Below are positions 36,210-44,851 of a stretch of DNA of 64,000 nt, in pieces. How positions within the stretch are numbered: position 1 is the stretch's first letter; every line of letters starts with the position of its first letter. Below the pieces are notes generated by a model, which searched no databases, was not told the origin of the DNA, and saw only the letters and a program-made list of their open reading frames with translations. The translations under genes were made by a program, and so were the position numbers. The stretch is from Prolixibacteraceae bacterium. Lineage in GTDB: Bacteria; Bacteroidota; Bacteroidia; Bacteroidales; Prolixibacteraceae. Location of the stretch: NCBI GenBank assembly GCA_018648265.1, contig JABGRN010000017.1, forward strand, positions 1 through 64,000, in the 5' to 3' direction.

Positions 36210-36719
36210 GTTCCCTGGTTTGGGTATAAAATCTAATGAAACAGAATTAGCACAATGGCGTGTATTTTTGTCGGTAAATCCTTCGTCATAAAAAACATGC
36301 CCCAAATGCCCCCCACAATTGTTACAAGTTATTTCAGTACGGATTCCGTCGGTATCAATGGTTTTTTTGACTGCCCCCTGAATTTCATCGTCGAAACTGG
36401 GCCAACCACAATGAGCGTCAAACTTATCAGATGATTTATACAATGGAACTTTGCATTGTTTGCACACATAAGTTCCTTCTTCTTCAAATTTGTAATATTT
36501 CCCCGAAAACGGATACTCTGTTCCTTTGTTAATAATTACGTATTTTTCAAGTTCAGTTAGTTTGGTAAACTGTGTTACATTTTCTTGAATCGTTAGCTCT
36601 GACTCCTTTTTATCGTTTGCCTTTGTTTCTGTTACAACTTTTACCTTTTCCGCTTTTTGTTCCTGCCCATTCATCGATAAAACTATTCCAATTAATAAAA
36701 CTGATAATATTATTTTCAT
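36192..36719 (-). CDS. msrB: Exported methionine-R-sulfoxide reductase B
   Basis: MsrB reduces the R isomer of methionine sulfoxide in proteins. The protein starts with a signal peptide (MKIILSVLLIGIVLSMNGQE) and a charged linker to about residue 55, so it works outside the cytoplasm. The catalytic core has the zinc pairs CKQC and CNNC (near 89-92 and 137-140). HCGWPSF and the nucleophile in RHCANSVSLDFI near residue 156 complete the site. A thioredoxin-fold partner for the periplasm is not encoded nearby. It is the last gene of the minus-strand NlpC/P60-epimerase cassette, 44 bases after the epimerase gene. Confidence 0.93.
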   Translation of the reverse strand: MKIILSVLLIGIVLSMNGQEQKAEKVKVVTETKANDKKESELTIQENVTQFTKLTELEKYVIINKGTEYPFSGKYYKFEEEGTYVCKQCKVPLYKSSDKFDAHCGWPSFDDEIQGAVKKTIDTDGIRTEITCNNCGGHLGHVFYDEGFTDKNTRHCANSVSLDFIPKPGNKKGEQ

Positions 36720-36763
36720 AATATTAAAGACAATATTGCTGCTATTTAGTTCAGCGATAAAAG

Positions 36764-37891
36764 TTAAGAGATACTAATTCCAATACCCGGATTGTTGTTT
36801 AAAGTAACTTTACCGTTTACAATTTTAATCCCACTGTAAGGATCGTTGCTAATGAGAAGGTTCCCGTCAAGATCTGCCCACTCAGCCATTGGAGATAGTT
36901 GCGCAGCGGCAGAAACAGCACACGAAGTTTCGGTCATGCAGCCAATCATCACTTTCATTTGATTGGCATGAGCAAGGTTTACCATTTTGTGGGCCTCGCG
37001 CATCCCGGTGCATTTCATCAGTTTTATATTGATGCCGGAATAAATCCCAATTGTTTTTTTAACATCCGGGAGTCGTTGAATTGCTTCGTCGGCAATTATG
37101 GGGAGCGGGGAATTTTCAGTCAGCCAGGCAATTTCATTTGTTAATTCTTTTGGCATGGGTTGTTCTACAAATTCTATCCCTTTTTCTTTTAGCCAGAAAA
37201 TCATATCCAATGCCATATTTTTATCTTTCCAACCCTGATTAACATCAACACAAAGAGGTACATCAGAAACTGAACGAATAGCTTCGATCATATTCTTGTC
37301 GTTTTCGCGGCCTAATTTCACTTTCAGGATTTTAAATTCAGCGGCCTCTTTTACTTTTTCTATTACAACTTCCCGGGAGTCGATCCCAATTGTAAAAGAA
37401 GTAACAGGTGTATTTTCGGAAGAAAACCCCCAGATTTTATACCAGGGTTGCCCGATTATTTTACCGACTAAATCGTGCAAAGCAATGTCAACCGAAGCTT
37501 TTGCAGCATTATTCTGAGGAGCTTTATTATCAACATATTCCAGAATTTCATCCATTCGAAATGGATCTGTAAACTGTTCCAGGTTTAATCCTGATAAAAA
37601 TTTGGCAGCAGTTTTTTGTGTTTCGCCCAGATAGGGTGGCATCGATGCTTCTCCGTAACCTGTAAAGCCATCAAATTCAATTTTTGTCAACATTACGGGC
37701 GTTGTGGTTCGCGAACTGTTGGCCAGTGTAAAAACATGTTTTAATTGAAGGTTGTACGGCTCAAAACTTAATTTAAGGCCTTGTTTTGGTAAAATTCCTT
37801 TCATCTTCGCATTCGTTAATTGTGGTACTGCCAATCCACCAAAAGTAAAAATTGTTGTGGTTTTTATGAAACTGCGCCTGTTGTAAGCCAT
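36764..37891 (-). CDS. L-Ala-D/L-Glu (dipeptide) epimerase, Tat-exported
   Basis: This 375-residue enolase-superfamily enzyme belongs to the muconate-lactonizing subgroup. A Tat leader (NRRSFIKTTTIFTFGG) starts the protein, which is unusual because E. coli YcjG and B. subtilis YkfB are cytosolic. The active-site set is visible: the KxK motif LKVKLG near residue 195, metal ligands in CVDVNQ near 220, then EQPMP near 244 and ADEAIQ near 268, and the second lysine in IKLMKCTG near 290. In murein recycling this enzyme converts L-Ala-D-Glu to L-Ala-L-Glu. The gene directly follows (67 bases) an NlpC/P60 endopeptidase that could supply that dipeptide. Substrate specificity is inferred from context. 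Confidence 0.82.
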   Translation of the reverse strand: MAYNRRSFIKTTTIFTFGGLAVPQLTNAKMKGILPKQGLKLSFEPYNLQLKHVFTLANSSRTTTPVMLTKIEFDGFTGYGEASMPPYLGETQKTAAKFLSGLNLEQFTDPFRMDEILEYVDNKAPQNNAAKASVDIALHDLVGKIIGQPWYKIWGFSSENTPVTSFTIGIDSREVVIEKVKEAAEFKILKVKLGRENDKNMIEAIRSVSDVPLCVDVNQGWKDKNMALDMIFWLKEKGIEFVEQPMPKELTNEIAWLTENSPLPIIADEAIQRLPDVKKTIGIYSGINIKLMKCTGMREAHKMVNLAHANQMKVMIGCMTETSCAVSAAAQLSPMAEWADLDGNLLISNDPYSGIKIVNGKVTLNNNPGIGISIS

Positions 37892-37958
37892 TCTTTTTAA
37901 AGTAATTCTAAACGTTTAATACTAAAATTTCAACTTTTAACGGTCAACTAAAATACCT

Positions 37959-39128
37959 TTAATACCATGGATGTTTATTAATTAGTTGTACGTTTTCGTT
38001 ATTCATTGAATTAATAATCCTCCTTGCTTTCAAGAGTGAGTTTTTTCGATATTCCGAAAATATTTCACTTTCAGGATTAAAGCTATTTAATTTAACCAGC
38101 CCTGACGCATGAATATATTCTGTCCCGCCCAACGAAAGCGCAACATGTGTAACTTTTTCAGCTAGTCCTTCTTTTTCTTTTCTGCCAAAAAATAATAAAT
38201 CTCCCGCATTAAACTGATCAAACGAGTTGTTTGTTTCAATAAAATTCCCATGCCTGGTTTGTAACGATGCATCGCGGGCCAGGATAATTCCATTCATAAA
38301 ATAAACAGTTTTTACAAACCCACTGCAATCCATTGCTTTACACGATGTTCCTCCCCAAAGATAAGGCCGGCCCATAAATTTGTCTGCCAACATAACCACA
38401 GTTTCTGAATTTGGTTGAGATGAATTCTTAAATTCGTCAAAATCGATCCAGTCTTTCGATTCCACAAAACCAATCCTGCCATCAGGGAATTTTACTTTTG
38501 TAGTTCGCCAGTTTTTTTCCAATTCTTCCAAAATACTTCCCAGAGTAACATCCGAAATCGGGTTTTCTAGTTTTTCTGATTCGTAAACTAAGCTGAAATC
38601 CTGGTTGAAAATTATCCTTTTTGCCTTGCGCCAATTGTTTAGCCGGATTTCAGAAACCGTAAAAATTCCTGAAGCATCGATCCACGAAATATAGTCATCG
38701 GGGGTTTGAACAAGGTACCAGGTGTTTTCCTTTTTCAGGATTTTAACCGGAGTTCCAAGTAAGGCCTGGGTAACCATTTCGGATGAATGATTTGGTGACG
38801 CCCTCAAATTGGCAACAGACAAATTGATCAGCCCAAAATTATTACCACCAATAGTTGAATCAGGCAAGACATTAATTTCATCAGTAAAATTAAAAGATTT
38901 TAAGGCGTTTAATAGTTCATCTTTTGTTGACAAATTATCGGTTTCGCCTTTTAAAATCAAGTTGCCATTTTTAAAATTGGGATAAATATTAAAAACTGCT
39001 TCCCGTTTATCGGGAATATTTTTTTGCTGAAATTCATTGATTATTTGTTCTGCCTGCTTCCTTTTATCAATTCCACAGGCAACAAAAAAGAGTGAAAGAA
39101 CCGCAATAAGTAAAATTTTAAAATTCAT
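37959..39128 (-). CDS. NlpC/P60 endopeptidase lipoprotein with SH3 domains
   Basis: This 389-residue lipoprotein (Cys in LFFVACGIDKR) has bacterial SH3-like modules at about 95-155 (NLRASPNHSSEMVTQALLGT) and a further segment to about 225. The C40 catalytic domain follows. Its nucleophile is in CKAMDCSGFVKT near residue 267, the His in KVTHVALSLGG near 327, and the third polar residue in EYIHASG near 338. These enzymes cleave gamma-D-glutamyl-diaminopimelate bonds in peptidoglycan peptides. Pairing with the dipeptide epimerase parallels the ykfBC genes of Bacillus and suggests use of murein peptides. It opens a minus-strand operon continuing to the epimerase and msrB. Confidence 0.88.
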   Translation of the reverse strand: MNFKILLIAVLSLFFVACGIDKRKQAEQIINEFQQKNIPDKREAVFNIYPNFKNGNLILKGETDNLSTKDELLNALKSFNFTDEINVLPDSTIGGNNFGLINLSVANLRASPNHSSEMVTQALLGTPVKILKKENTWYLVQTPDDYISWIDASGIFTVSEIRLNNWRKAKRIIFNQDFSLVYESEKLENPISDVTLGSILEELEKNWRTTKVKFPDGRIGFVESKDWIDFDEFKNSSQPNSETVVMLADKFMGRPYLWGGTSCKAMDCSGFVKTVYFMNGIILARDASLQTRHGNFIETNNSFDQFNAGDLLFFGRKEKEGLAEKVTHVALSLGGTEYIHASGLVKLNSFNPESEIFSEYRKNSLLKARRIINSMNNENVQLINKHPWY

Positions 39129-39226
39129 TTTTAAGCTTATTCAAATATTAATTCATAACTAAAAATACCATCGCGAAATTGATTGACAAAGATATGGAAA
39201 GATTATGGTACTTTTGAGCAATTTTT

Positions 39227-39922
39227 ATGGAGAATAAAACATTTGAAATACCTGTTTTGTACGAGGATGAACATTTGATTGTTGTTGACAAACCTATTGA
39301 TTTACCTGTTCATAAAAACGATTTTATGCCCAACGACGCACCGTATCTAACAAAGTTACTTGGCGATTTAACCGGGAAATGGATTTACAATGTCCACCGG
39401 CTCGATTCCAAAACTTCGGGTGTAATGGTTTTGGCTTTATCAAAAGAAATTGCCCATGAACTTGCCCTTCAGTTTGAACGAAAGGAAGTACAAAAAACAT
39501 ATTTTGCAATTGTTCAGGGAAATCCAGGGCAAGGTACTTTTGATGAAAAGGTTTTGGTGAAGAAAAAAACAAAATTTAAAAAGCCCGCGATTACTCATTT
39601 TAAAACTTTGCAAACTGTTAATACCCAAATTTCATACAAAGAGAAGGAAAACGTAAGTTTAAGTTTGGTAGAAATAAAACCGGAAACTGGCCGCTGGCAT
39701 CAATTACGGCAGCACTTTGCAAAAAATCGCTTCGATATTGTTGGCGATACTCACCATGGAGATTTTACATTAAATAAAATACTTACTGAAAAAACAGGGA
39801 TAAAAAGGCTTTTTCTACATGCCGGCGAACTTACTTTTAAACAACCATCAAGTAACGAACAAGTAACTTTTAAAGCGAAACTACCCACTGAATTCGAGAC
39901 TCTATTTTTACCTTTTCAGTAA
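39227..39922 (+). CDS. RluA-family pseudouridine synthase (TruC-like)
   Basis: This 231-residue enzyme has the catalytic aspartate in HRLDSKTSGVMVLA near residue 63, preceded by VLYEDEHLIVVDKP. RWHQLRQHFA near residue 155 and GDTHHGD near 175 follow, the latter resembling tRNA U65 synthase (TruC) as well as RluA types. No S4 domain is present. The substrate, tRNA or rRNA, cannot be fixed from sequence alone. A -7 box TACTTTTG (39209-39216) sits just before the start codon, leaving almost no leader. The gene is divergent from the NlpC/P60 gene. Confidence 0.85.
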   Translation: MENKTFEIPVLYEDEHLIVVDKPIDLPVHKNDFMPNDAPYLTKLLGDLTGKWIYNVHRLDSKTSGVMVLALSKEIAHELALQFERKEVQKTYFAIVQGNPGQGTFDEKVLVKKKTKFKKPAITHFKTLQTVNTQISYKEKENVSLSLVEIKPETGRWHQLRQHFAKNRFDIVGDTHHGDFTLNKILTEKTGIKRLFLHAGELTFKQPSSNEQVTFKAKLPTEFETLFLPFQ

Positions 39923-40050
39923 TAATTTCTGAAGTAATAAAATTCCATCTTTTTTGGGTTGTTGAAAATTATTGATATGAATCAAACATGAAGTTTTGGA
40001 ATTAAAATTATATTTGAAATTAATTTGAAAAATTAAAATATTAAGTTGTG

Positions 40051-42837
40051 ATGAAAATAAAATTACTCCTCATTTTGTTGGCCATCTCGTTAAATTTGTT
40101 GGCTCAGCAAGTTGCAAAAAAACCATTGAAAATAGAAGATTTTAAGGATTGGAACACAATTGTAAACGAAAAGATTTCCAACAATGGAGAATATATTTCT
40201 TTTGAAATAAATCCCCAAAAAGGTGATGGAAACCTCATTGTAAAAAATGGAGAAGGAACGGATACAATTCCGCGGGGAAACAAGGCAGCATTCGGATCAG
40301 AAAATAATTTTATTGTTTTTCACATTAAACAACCTGAAGACAAGATCAGAAAAGCGAAAAAAGACAAAGTTCAAAAAGATAAAATGCCAAAAGACAGTCT
40401 TGGAATTTATGTTTTTGCAAATGATTCAGCCGTTAAATTTCCGAAGGTTAAGTCGTTTAAAATTCCGGAAGAAAATGCAGAGTGGGTAGCAATTATCATT
40501 GAACCGGAACAGGAAAAAAAAGATACGACACAAAAAGAAGTAACAAAAAAAGGAAAGAAACCGATTAAACAACCGGGCGATAATCTTGTATTATTTGATG
40601 TTCAAACAAGCGATACATTGGTTTATAAAAATGTAATTGACTATTCATACGCGAAAAAAGGGAGTGCTGTTTATTTTGTTCAGCAAACAAAAGATTCGTT
40701 AAATACTTTTTCAACTTTAAATATATTTGATACAGAAACGGGAACTAAAAAACAACTTTACACTTCGGAAGGTTGGTTGAAGAAAACCGTTGCCAATGAA
40801 ACAGGCGAAAAATATGCTTTTATTTTTTCACAAGATACTATCAAAGAAAAAGTCTATTCATTATTTTATGGTTCGTTGGAATCGGAGCCGGAAAAAATTG
40901 TGGACAGCTATTCACAGGGAATTCCGGTTGGTTGGTCGCCAAGCGAAAATGGAAGTATATACTTTTCGGAAAACGGTGAGAAATTGTATCTGGGCACGGC
41001 AGAAAGTCCTGTGCCTGAGCCAAAAGATTCTTTAATTGACGAAGACAAACCTAAACTGGACATTTGGAATTGGAAAGATTTGAAATTGCAACCCCAACAA
41101 AAAGTAGAGGCTGAAAGAGAAAAAAAGAGAACTTTTCTGGCCGTTTACCACATTGACCTTAACCGTTTTATCCAGTTGGCCGATTTAAATATTAAACAAA
41201 TTTCCACGATTCAAAAAGGAAATGGTGATGTCGGTTTAGCTTATGATGATAAACCTTATTTACGGGCTTCAAGTTGGACTGGTAATCGAAGTCGCGATTA
41301 TTACATTGTTGATTTTAAATCGGGGATAAAAAGGGAAATGGTGAAAGATAAATCTTCTGTTAGACTTTCTCCATTTGGGGAATATATTGTTTGGTGGGAT
41401 CCGGCTGACAGTAGTTATTATTCAAAATCTACTGATATAAATAGCCTGGATATCATATCGTTAACAAATATGATCCCTGTTAATTTTTATGATGAGCTAA
41501 ATGATAGACCAAACGATCCCCGCCCGTATGGAATTGCTGGTTGGAGCGAAGAAGACCAGTTTGTCTATATCTACGATCGTTATGATATCTGGAAAATTGA
41601 TCCTGCCGGGAAGCGTGTTCCGGTTTGTGTGACAAAAACGTTTGGGAGAAGAAATACCATTCGGTTGCGATATGTGAAGCTGGACAGGGATCTGGAATTT
41701 GTTCCCACAAACGAAGCGATTTTATTGAGTGCAATTGACGAAAGAACTATGTCGCGCGGGTTTTTTGATACAAAACTAAATGTTGTAAAAGATCCCAATT
41801 TGCTGGTTATGGACGATTACCAGTTTGGATCCCCTCAAAAAGCAAAAAATGCAGGTGATATTTTATGGACAAAACAAGATGTAGATCTATTTCCCGATTT
41901 GTGGTCCAGCAATCAGAAGTTTGAACAACCACGAAAAATATCGGATGCAAATGCTCAACAGGAAGAATTCATTTGGAACAAAGTTGAGTTGGTCGAGTGG
42001 AACTCTTTCTCGGGTGAAACGTTGAAAGGGCTTTTTTATAAACCCGAAAACTACGATCCAAATAAAAAATATCCGATGATTGTATATTTTTATGAAAGGA
42101 ATTCTGAATTGCTGAACCGTCATCAACATCCATATCCAAGTCATTCAACCATTAATAAAACATTTTATGCCAGCAATGGGTACCTGGTTTTTGTCCCCGA
42201 TATTACATATAAAGAAGGTTATCCTGGTCAAAGTGCATACAATGCAATTGTAAGTGGCACACAATATTTAATAAATAATTATTCGATTGTTGATAAAGAC
42301 CGGATTGGTTTGCAGGGGCAAAGTTGGGGTGGTTACCAGGCAGCGTATTTGATAACTCAAACTGATATGTATGCAGCGGCAATGGCCGGTGCCCCGGTAA
42401 GTAACATGACAAGTGCTTACGGAGGAATCCGCTGGCAAACCGGATTGAGCCGAATGTTTCAATATGAACATACGCAAAGCCGGATTGGTGGTACACTTTG
42501 GGATAAACCATTTCAATACATCGAAAATTCTCCGGTATTTTATGCCCCAAAAATAACAACACCTTTGTTGATGATGCACAACGACAACGACGGTGCTGTG
42601 CCGTGGTACCAGGGGATTGAAATGTTTGTCGCTTTACGCAGGTTAGATAAACCGGTCTGGTTGCTTTCTTACAACGGTGAGCCACACAACCTGAAAAGAA
42701 CAAGCTGGGCAAACCGCGTTGATTTGAGTAATCGAATGTTTCAGTTTTTCAACCACTACTTAAAAGATAAACCCATGCCGGAGTGGATGGATAAAGGTGT
42801 ACCAGCAACTGAGAAAGGGGAGAATCTGGGGTATTAA
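40051..42837 (+). CDS. Exported S9 family prolyl-oligopeptidase-type serine peptidase
   Basis: The ATG at 40051 is used; the GTG one codon earlier is unlikely. The signal peptide MKIKLLLILLAISLNLLAQ is followed by a beta-propeller region with Lys-rich insertions (about 100-185). The alpha/beta-hydrolase domain starts near residue 650. Its triad is GQSWGGYQAAYL (Ser near 757), MHNDNDGAVPW (Asp near 845) and EPHNLKR (His near 877). At 929 residues it is long for S9, as in other Bacteroidota members. It is probably periplasmic and clips oligopeptides after proline or other residues; specificity is unknown. It is a second S9 enzyme beside the DPP4-like gene at 44852. Confidence 0.9.
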   Translation: MKIKLLLILLAISLNLLAQQVAKKPLKIEDFKDWNTIVNEKISNNGEYISFEINPQKGDGNLIVKNGEGTDTIPRGNKAAFGSENNFIVFHIKQPEDKIRKAKKDKVQKDKMPKDSLGIYVFANDSAVKFPKVKSFKIPEENAEWVAIIIEPEQEKKDTTQKEVTKKGKKPIKQPGDNLVLFDVQTSDTLVYKNVIDYSYAKKGSAVYFVQQTKDSLNTFSTLNIFDTETGTKKQLYTSEGWLKKTVANETGEKYAFIFSQDTIKEKVYSLFYGSLESEPEKIVDSYSQGIPVGWSPSENGSIYFSENGEKLYLGTAESPVPEPKDSLIDEDKPKLDIWNWKDLKLQPQQKVEAEREKKRTFLAVYHIDLNRFIQLADLNIKQISTIQKGNGDVGLAYDDKPYLRASSWTGNRSRDYYIVDFKSGIKREMVKDKSSVRLSPFGEYIVWWDPADSSYYSKSTDINSLDIISLTNMIPVNFYDELNDRPNDPRPYGIAGWSEEDQFVYIYDRYDIWKIDPAGKRVPVCVTKTFGRRNTIRLRYVKLDRDLEFVPTNEAILLSAIDERTMSRGFFDTKLNVVKDPNLLVMDDYQFGSPQKAKNAGDILWTKQDVDLFPDLWSSNQKFEQPRKISDANAQQEEFIWNKVELVEWNSFSGETLKGLFYKPENYDPNKKYPMIVYFYERNSELLNRHQHPYPSHSTINKTFYASNGYLVFVPDITYKEGYPGQSAYNAIVSGTQYLINNYSIVDKDRIGLQGQSWGGYQAAYLITQTDMYAAAMAGAPVSNMTSAYGGIRWQTGLSRMFQYEHTQSRIGGTLWDKPFQYIENSPVFYAPKITTPLLMMHNDNDGAVPWYQGIEMFVALRRLDKPVWLLSYNGEPHNLKRTSWANRVDLSNRMFQFFNHYLKDKPMPEWMDKGVPATEKGENLGY

Positions 42838-42879
42838 ATAAGTTTCGAGTTTCAGGTTTGATTTAAGCTTGCCAATTTG

Positions 42880-42898
42880 ATCCGTCGGTTGGCAGAGA
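42880..42898 (+). repeat. Copy of a 19-base palindromic repeat
   Basis: The sequence atccgtcggttggcagaga matches the reverse complement of 35047-35065 at 15 of 19 positions. Both retain the palindromic core of the form CCGTC-RGYTG-RC. It lies in the 668-base gap 42838-43505, which also holds a second palindrome and a MITE-like element. Confidence 0.45.
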
Positions 42899-42977
42899 GA
42901 AATCTATATGTTGGTAAGGCAGGTTCATTAAAAACAGATTTCTGACTTTATATATTAATGACAGAATTGTTTTTTAG

Positions 42978-42998
42978 ACCCCGAAACAAGTTCGGGGT
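42978..42998. repeat. 8-bp perfect palindrome (accccgaa/ttcggggt)
   Basis: accccgaa (42978-42985) and ttcggggt (42991-42998) flank the loop acaag. The pattern resembles short extragenic palindromes that recur in several bacterial genomes (memory, not checked). It lies in the same gene-free stretch as the MITE-like element. Confidence 0.5.
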
Positions 42999-43114
42999 GA
43001 CGTTCTTAAGAACATTCCCAATTAGTAAGTCATATTGTATTATTTTAGCATTCCTCTGGCATCTACTTTTTATATCAAATAAAATTAGGGGAACTTTTGA
43101 AATTACATTGCATA

Positions 43115-43383
43115 TATAGGGCATCTCTAAAAACTCCTTCGCATCAAAATTTTCAGAGTTTTTCAGAGACAATTCAAATTTTTGAAACACTATCGGGATA
43201 ATGTAATAAAATTTGAAGCAGGATATGGAAAACTCTGGAAACCCTACGGGAAAGAAGATAATAAACAATCTGACTGCGTTATAATTTTTTGAAATAGCTA
43301 CGGCTATTCTAAAAAATTATGCCTTGCATATTATTCATTATCTTCATTTTTTGAAAGAAATGAGTTTTTAGAGATGCCCTATA
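43115..43383. mobile_element. 269-bp MITE-like element with 22-bp perfect terminal inverted repeats
   Basis: The left end (43115-43136) and right end (43362-43383) are perfect reverse complements over 22 bases. Their outermost part is tata followed by gggcatctctaaaaactc. If TATA or TA is counted as target duplication, the element proper begins gggcatc and ends gatgccc. The inside has no credible ORF. It contains a further near-perfect hairpin centred near 43300 (attttttgaaatagc / gctattctaaaaaat) and an imperfect outer pairing (gaagataat near 43254 with attatcttc near 43338). TA duplication and ends starting GG fit non-autonomous IS5-group (IS427-like) elements; that assignment is inference. 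Confidence 0.75.
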
Positions 43384-43505
43384 ATTTGTTTGTCGTTAAA
43401 AAAGTATCAATTGTCGAAAATATTGGCAAGTTGAGATATGAATATTTAATTTTGAAGTAACAATTTTAAAGTCATTACGTCATAACTGAAATTAAATAAA
43501 AATTC

Positions 43506-44012
43506 ATGAAACGAATATTTCTCATTTTAGCTGCTTCTGCATTTCTTTTTGCATCTTGCAACACAAACCCTCCGGGAGTTTCAAAAGCATTTTCAAAGTA
43601 TTCCCACGAAAATGGCGTAACATCAATTACAGTTCCGGGTTGGCTGATTAGTATTGCCGGGAAAATTGGCGATTTAAATAAAACAGAGCTTGAATTGCTT
43701 CAAAGTATCGATAAAGTAAAAGTGTTGGCCATTGAAAACGATGAATTGAATGCCCGCATAAACCTTCACGATGAATTTCATTCACAGATTAATAGAAACA
43801 ATGATTATCAAGAATTGTTAACTGTACGTGACGATGGAGAAAATGTAACCATTTTTGGTAAAATGGATGAAGAAGTAATTACAGAAATGGTGATTTTAGT
43901 GGGGGGCGACGAAAATGTTATGGTTTATTTGAAAGGAGAAATTAAACCGGAGTTGCTCAATAATAAAATTGATTTGTCGGATCCTGATAAATTTTTAAGC
44001 CTTAATTTTTAA
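43506..44012 (+). CDS. DUF4252 family lipoprotein
   Basis: This 168-residue lipoprotein has Cys in FLFASCNTNP. The DUF4252 core comprises ITVPGWLISIAGKI near residue 41, followed by SIDKVKVLAIEN, DDGENVTIFGKMDEEVI and VILVGGDENVMVYLKGEI. The family is common in Bacteroidota, often near anti-sigma-factor or stress genes, and its function is unknown. It stands alone here, 122 bases after the MITE-like element, whose outward end could influence its expression. A hairpin follows the gene. Confidence 0.85.
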   Translation: MKRIFLILAASAFLFASCNTNPPGVSKAFSKYSHENGVTSITVPGWLISIAGKIGDLNKTELELLQSIDKVKVLAIENDELNARINLHDEFHSQINRNNDYQELLTVRDDGENVTIFGKMDEEVITEMVILVGGDENVMVYLKGEIKPELLNNKIDLSDPDKFLSLNF

Positions 44013-44035
44013 CCTGAATAGTTCAGGCTAAGGTG

Positions 44036-44055
44036 TGGCGAATTCCAATTCGCCA
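44036..44055. terminator. Hairpin between convergent DUF4252 and HAD genes
   Basis: tggcgaatt (44036-44044) pairs perfectly with aattcgcca (44047-44055) around two bases and is followed by tttataatt. A second small palindrome, cctgaatagttcagg, precedes it at 44012-44026. Together they probably end transcription from both sides. Confidence 0.6.
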
Positions 44056-44062
44056 TTTATAA

Positions 44063-44734
44063 TTAATGCGATTTAGAAATCGCATCAACCACTTCCGAGA
44101 AATTTGAAATTATCAAGTCTGCTTCTGATTGATCCTGTAATTCAGAACCAGGACCTGCAAAAGCTATACAAAACATTCCGGCCTTTTTTGCGGCTTTAAT
44201 TCCATTGGTGGAATCTTCAATTACAATACATTTTTTGGGTTGAACACCTAATTTTTTTGCTGCCAGTAAAAAAATATCCGGCTCTGGTTTGCTCGATCCC
44301 GCCATTTCACTATCAACCACAACTTTGAAATATTTTTTTAGCCCGGTTTTCTGCAAAATAATTTCAATCACTTTTGAATATGATGATGAAGCTAGTGCCA
44401 GCGGTGTATTTATTAATGTCAGGAATTGGATTAATTTTTCTACACCTTTCATTGGTTCAATAGCTGGCAATGATTTAAAATAGGGTGTAACAATTGAATT
44501 GGTCATTTCAACCAGCTCTTCAACAGATTGAGACAGGCCGTGTTTTTCAATTATTGTTTTCCACATCCTGTCGGTTGCAGTTCCCTGGTAAGTATTGTGT
44601 TCTTCCTTTGAAATATTTAATCCAAGCTTTTTGAAGTTTTGTTGTTCAACTTCAACATAATAAGGTTCTGAGTTTACCAGAACTCCATCCATATCGAAAA
44701 TTACGGCTTCAAATTTTGTTAGTTTAAAGTTCAA
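44063..44734 (-). CDS. HAD family phosphatase, beta-phosphoglucomutase-like
   Basis: This 223-residue HAD hydrolase has motif I FDMDGVLVNSE (Asp nucleophile near residue 14, general acid two residues later). Motif II is LASSSYSK near 117, motif III the Lys of GSSKPEPDIF near 147, and motif IV VIEDSTNGIKAA near 172. A helical cap lies between motifs I and II. It resembles beta-phosphoglucomutases and small-metabolite phosphatases; the substrate is uncertain. Oddly, no ATG or GTG start is available: the frame opens with TTG at 44734 right after an in-frame stop. That TTG lies inside a repeated AT-rich tract. Confidence 0.85.
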   Translation of the reverse strand: MNFKLTKFEAVIFDMDGVLVNSEPYYVEVEQQNFKKLGLNISKEEHNTYQGTATDRMWKTIIEKHGLSQSVEELVEMTNSIVTPYFKSLPAIEPMKGVEKLIQFLTLINTPLALASSSYSKVIEIILQKTGLKKYFKVVVDSEMAGSSKPEPDIFLLAAKKLGVQPKKCIVIEDSTNGIKAAKKAGMFCIAFAGPGSELQDQSEADLIISNFSEVVDAISKSH

Positions 44735-44786
44735 TGTTTACGGTTTAAAGTTTAGAGTTTAGAGTTCAATGTTTAAAGTTTAGAGT
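44729..44786. repeat. Short direct repeats at the HAD gene start
   Basis: Two units recur: gttcaatgttta at 44729-44740 and 44764-44775, and gtttaaagtttagagt at 44743-44758 and 44771-44786. The tract overlaps the start codon of the HAD gene. It looks like replication slippage and may have replaced the original translation start. Confidence 0.7.
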
Positions 44787-44851
44787 AGTTTTACTATTTA
44801 CTCAATGCTCTTTTTAACTTACTGAAAACTGTTACTGATAACTGCGACTAT

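Noticed and set aside
42203-42712. 169-codon frame antisense to the S9 peptidase
   Set aside because: It covers the catalytic domain of a well-supported gene; the composition is that of an antisense shadow.
42948-43268. Open frame of 106 codons on the minus strand
   Set aside because: It runs across the GC-rich palindrome and into the MITE-like element; its peptide shows no domain and follows the repeat sequences, so it is a chance frame.
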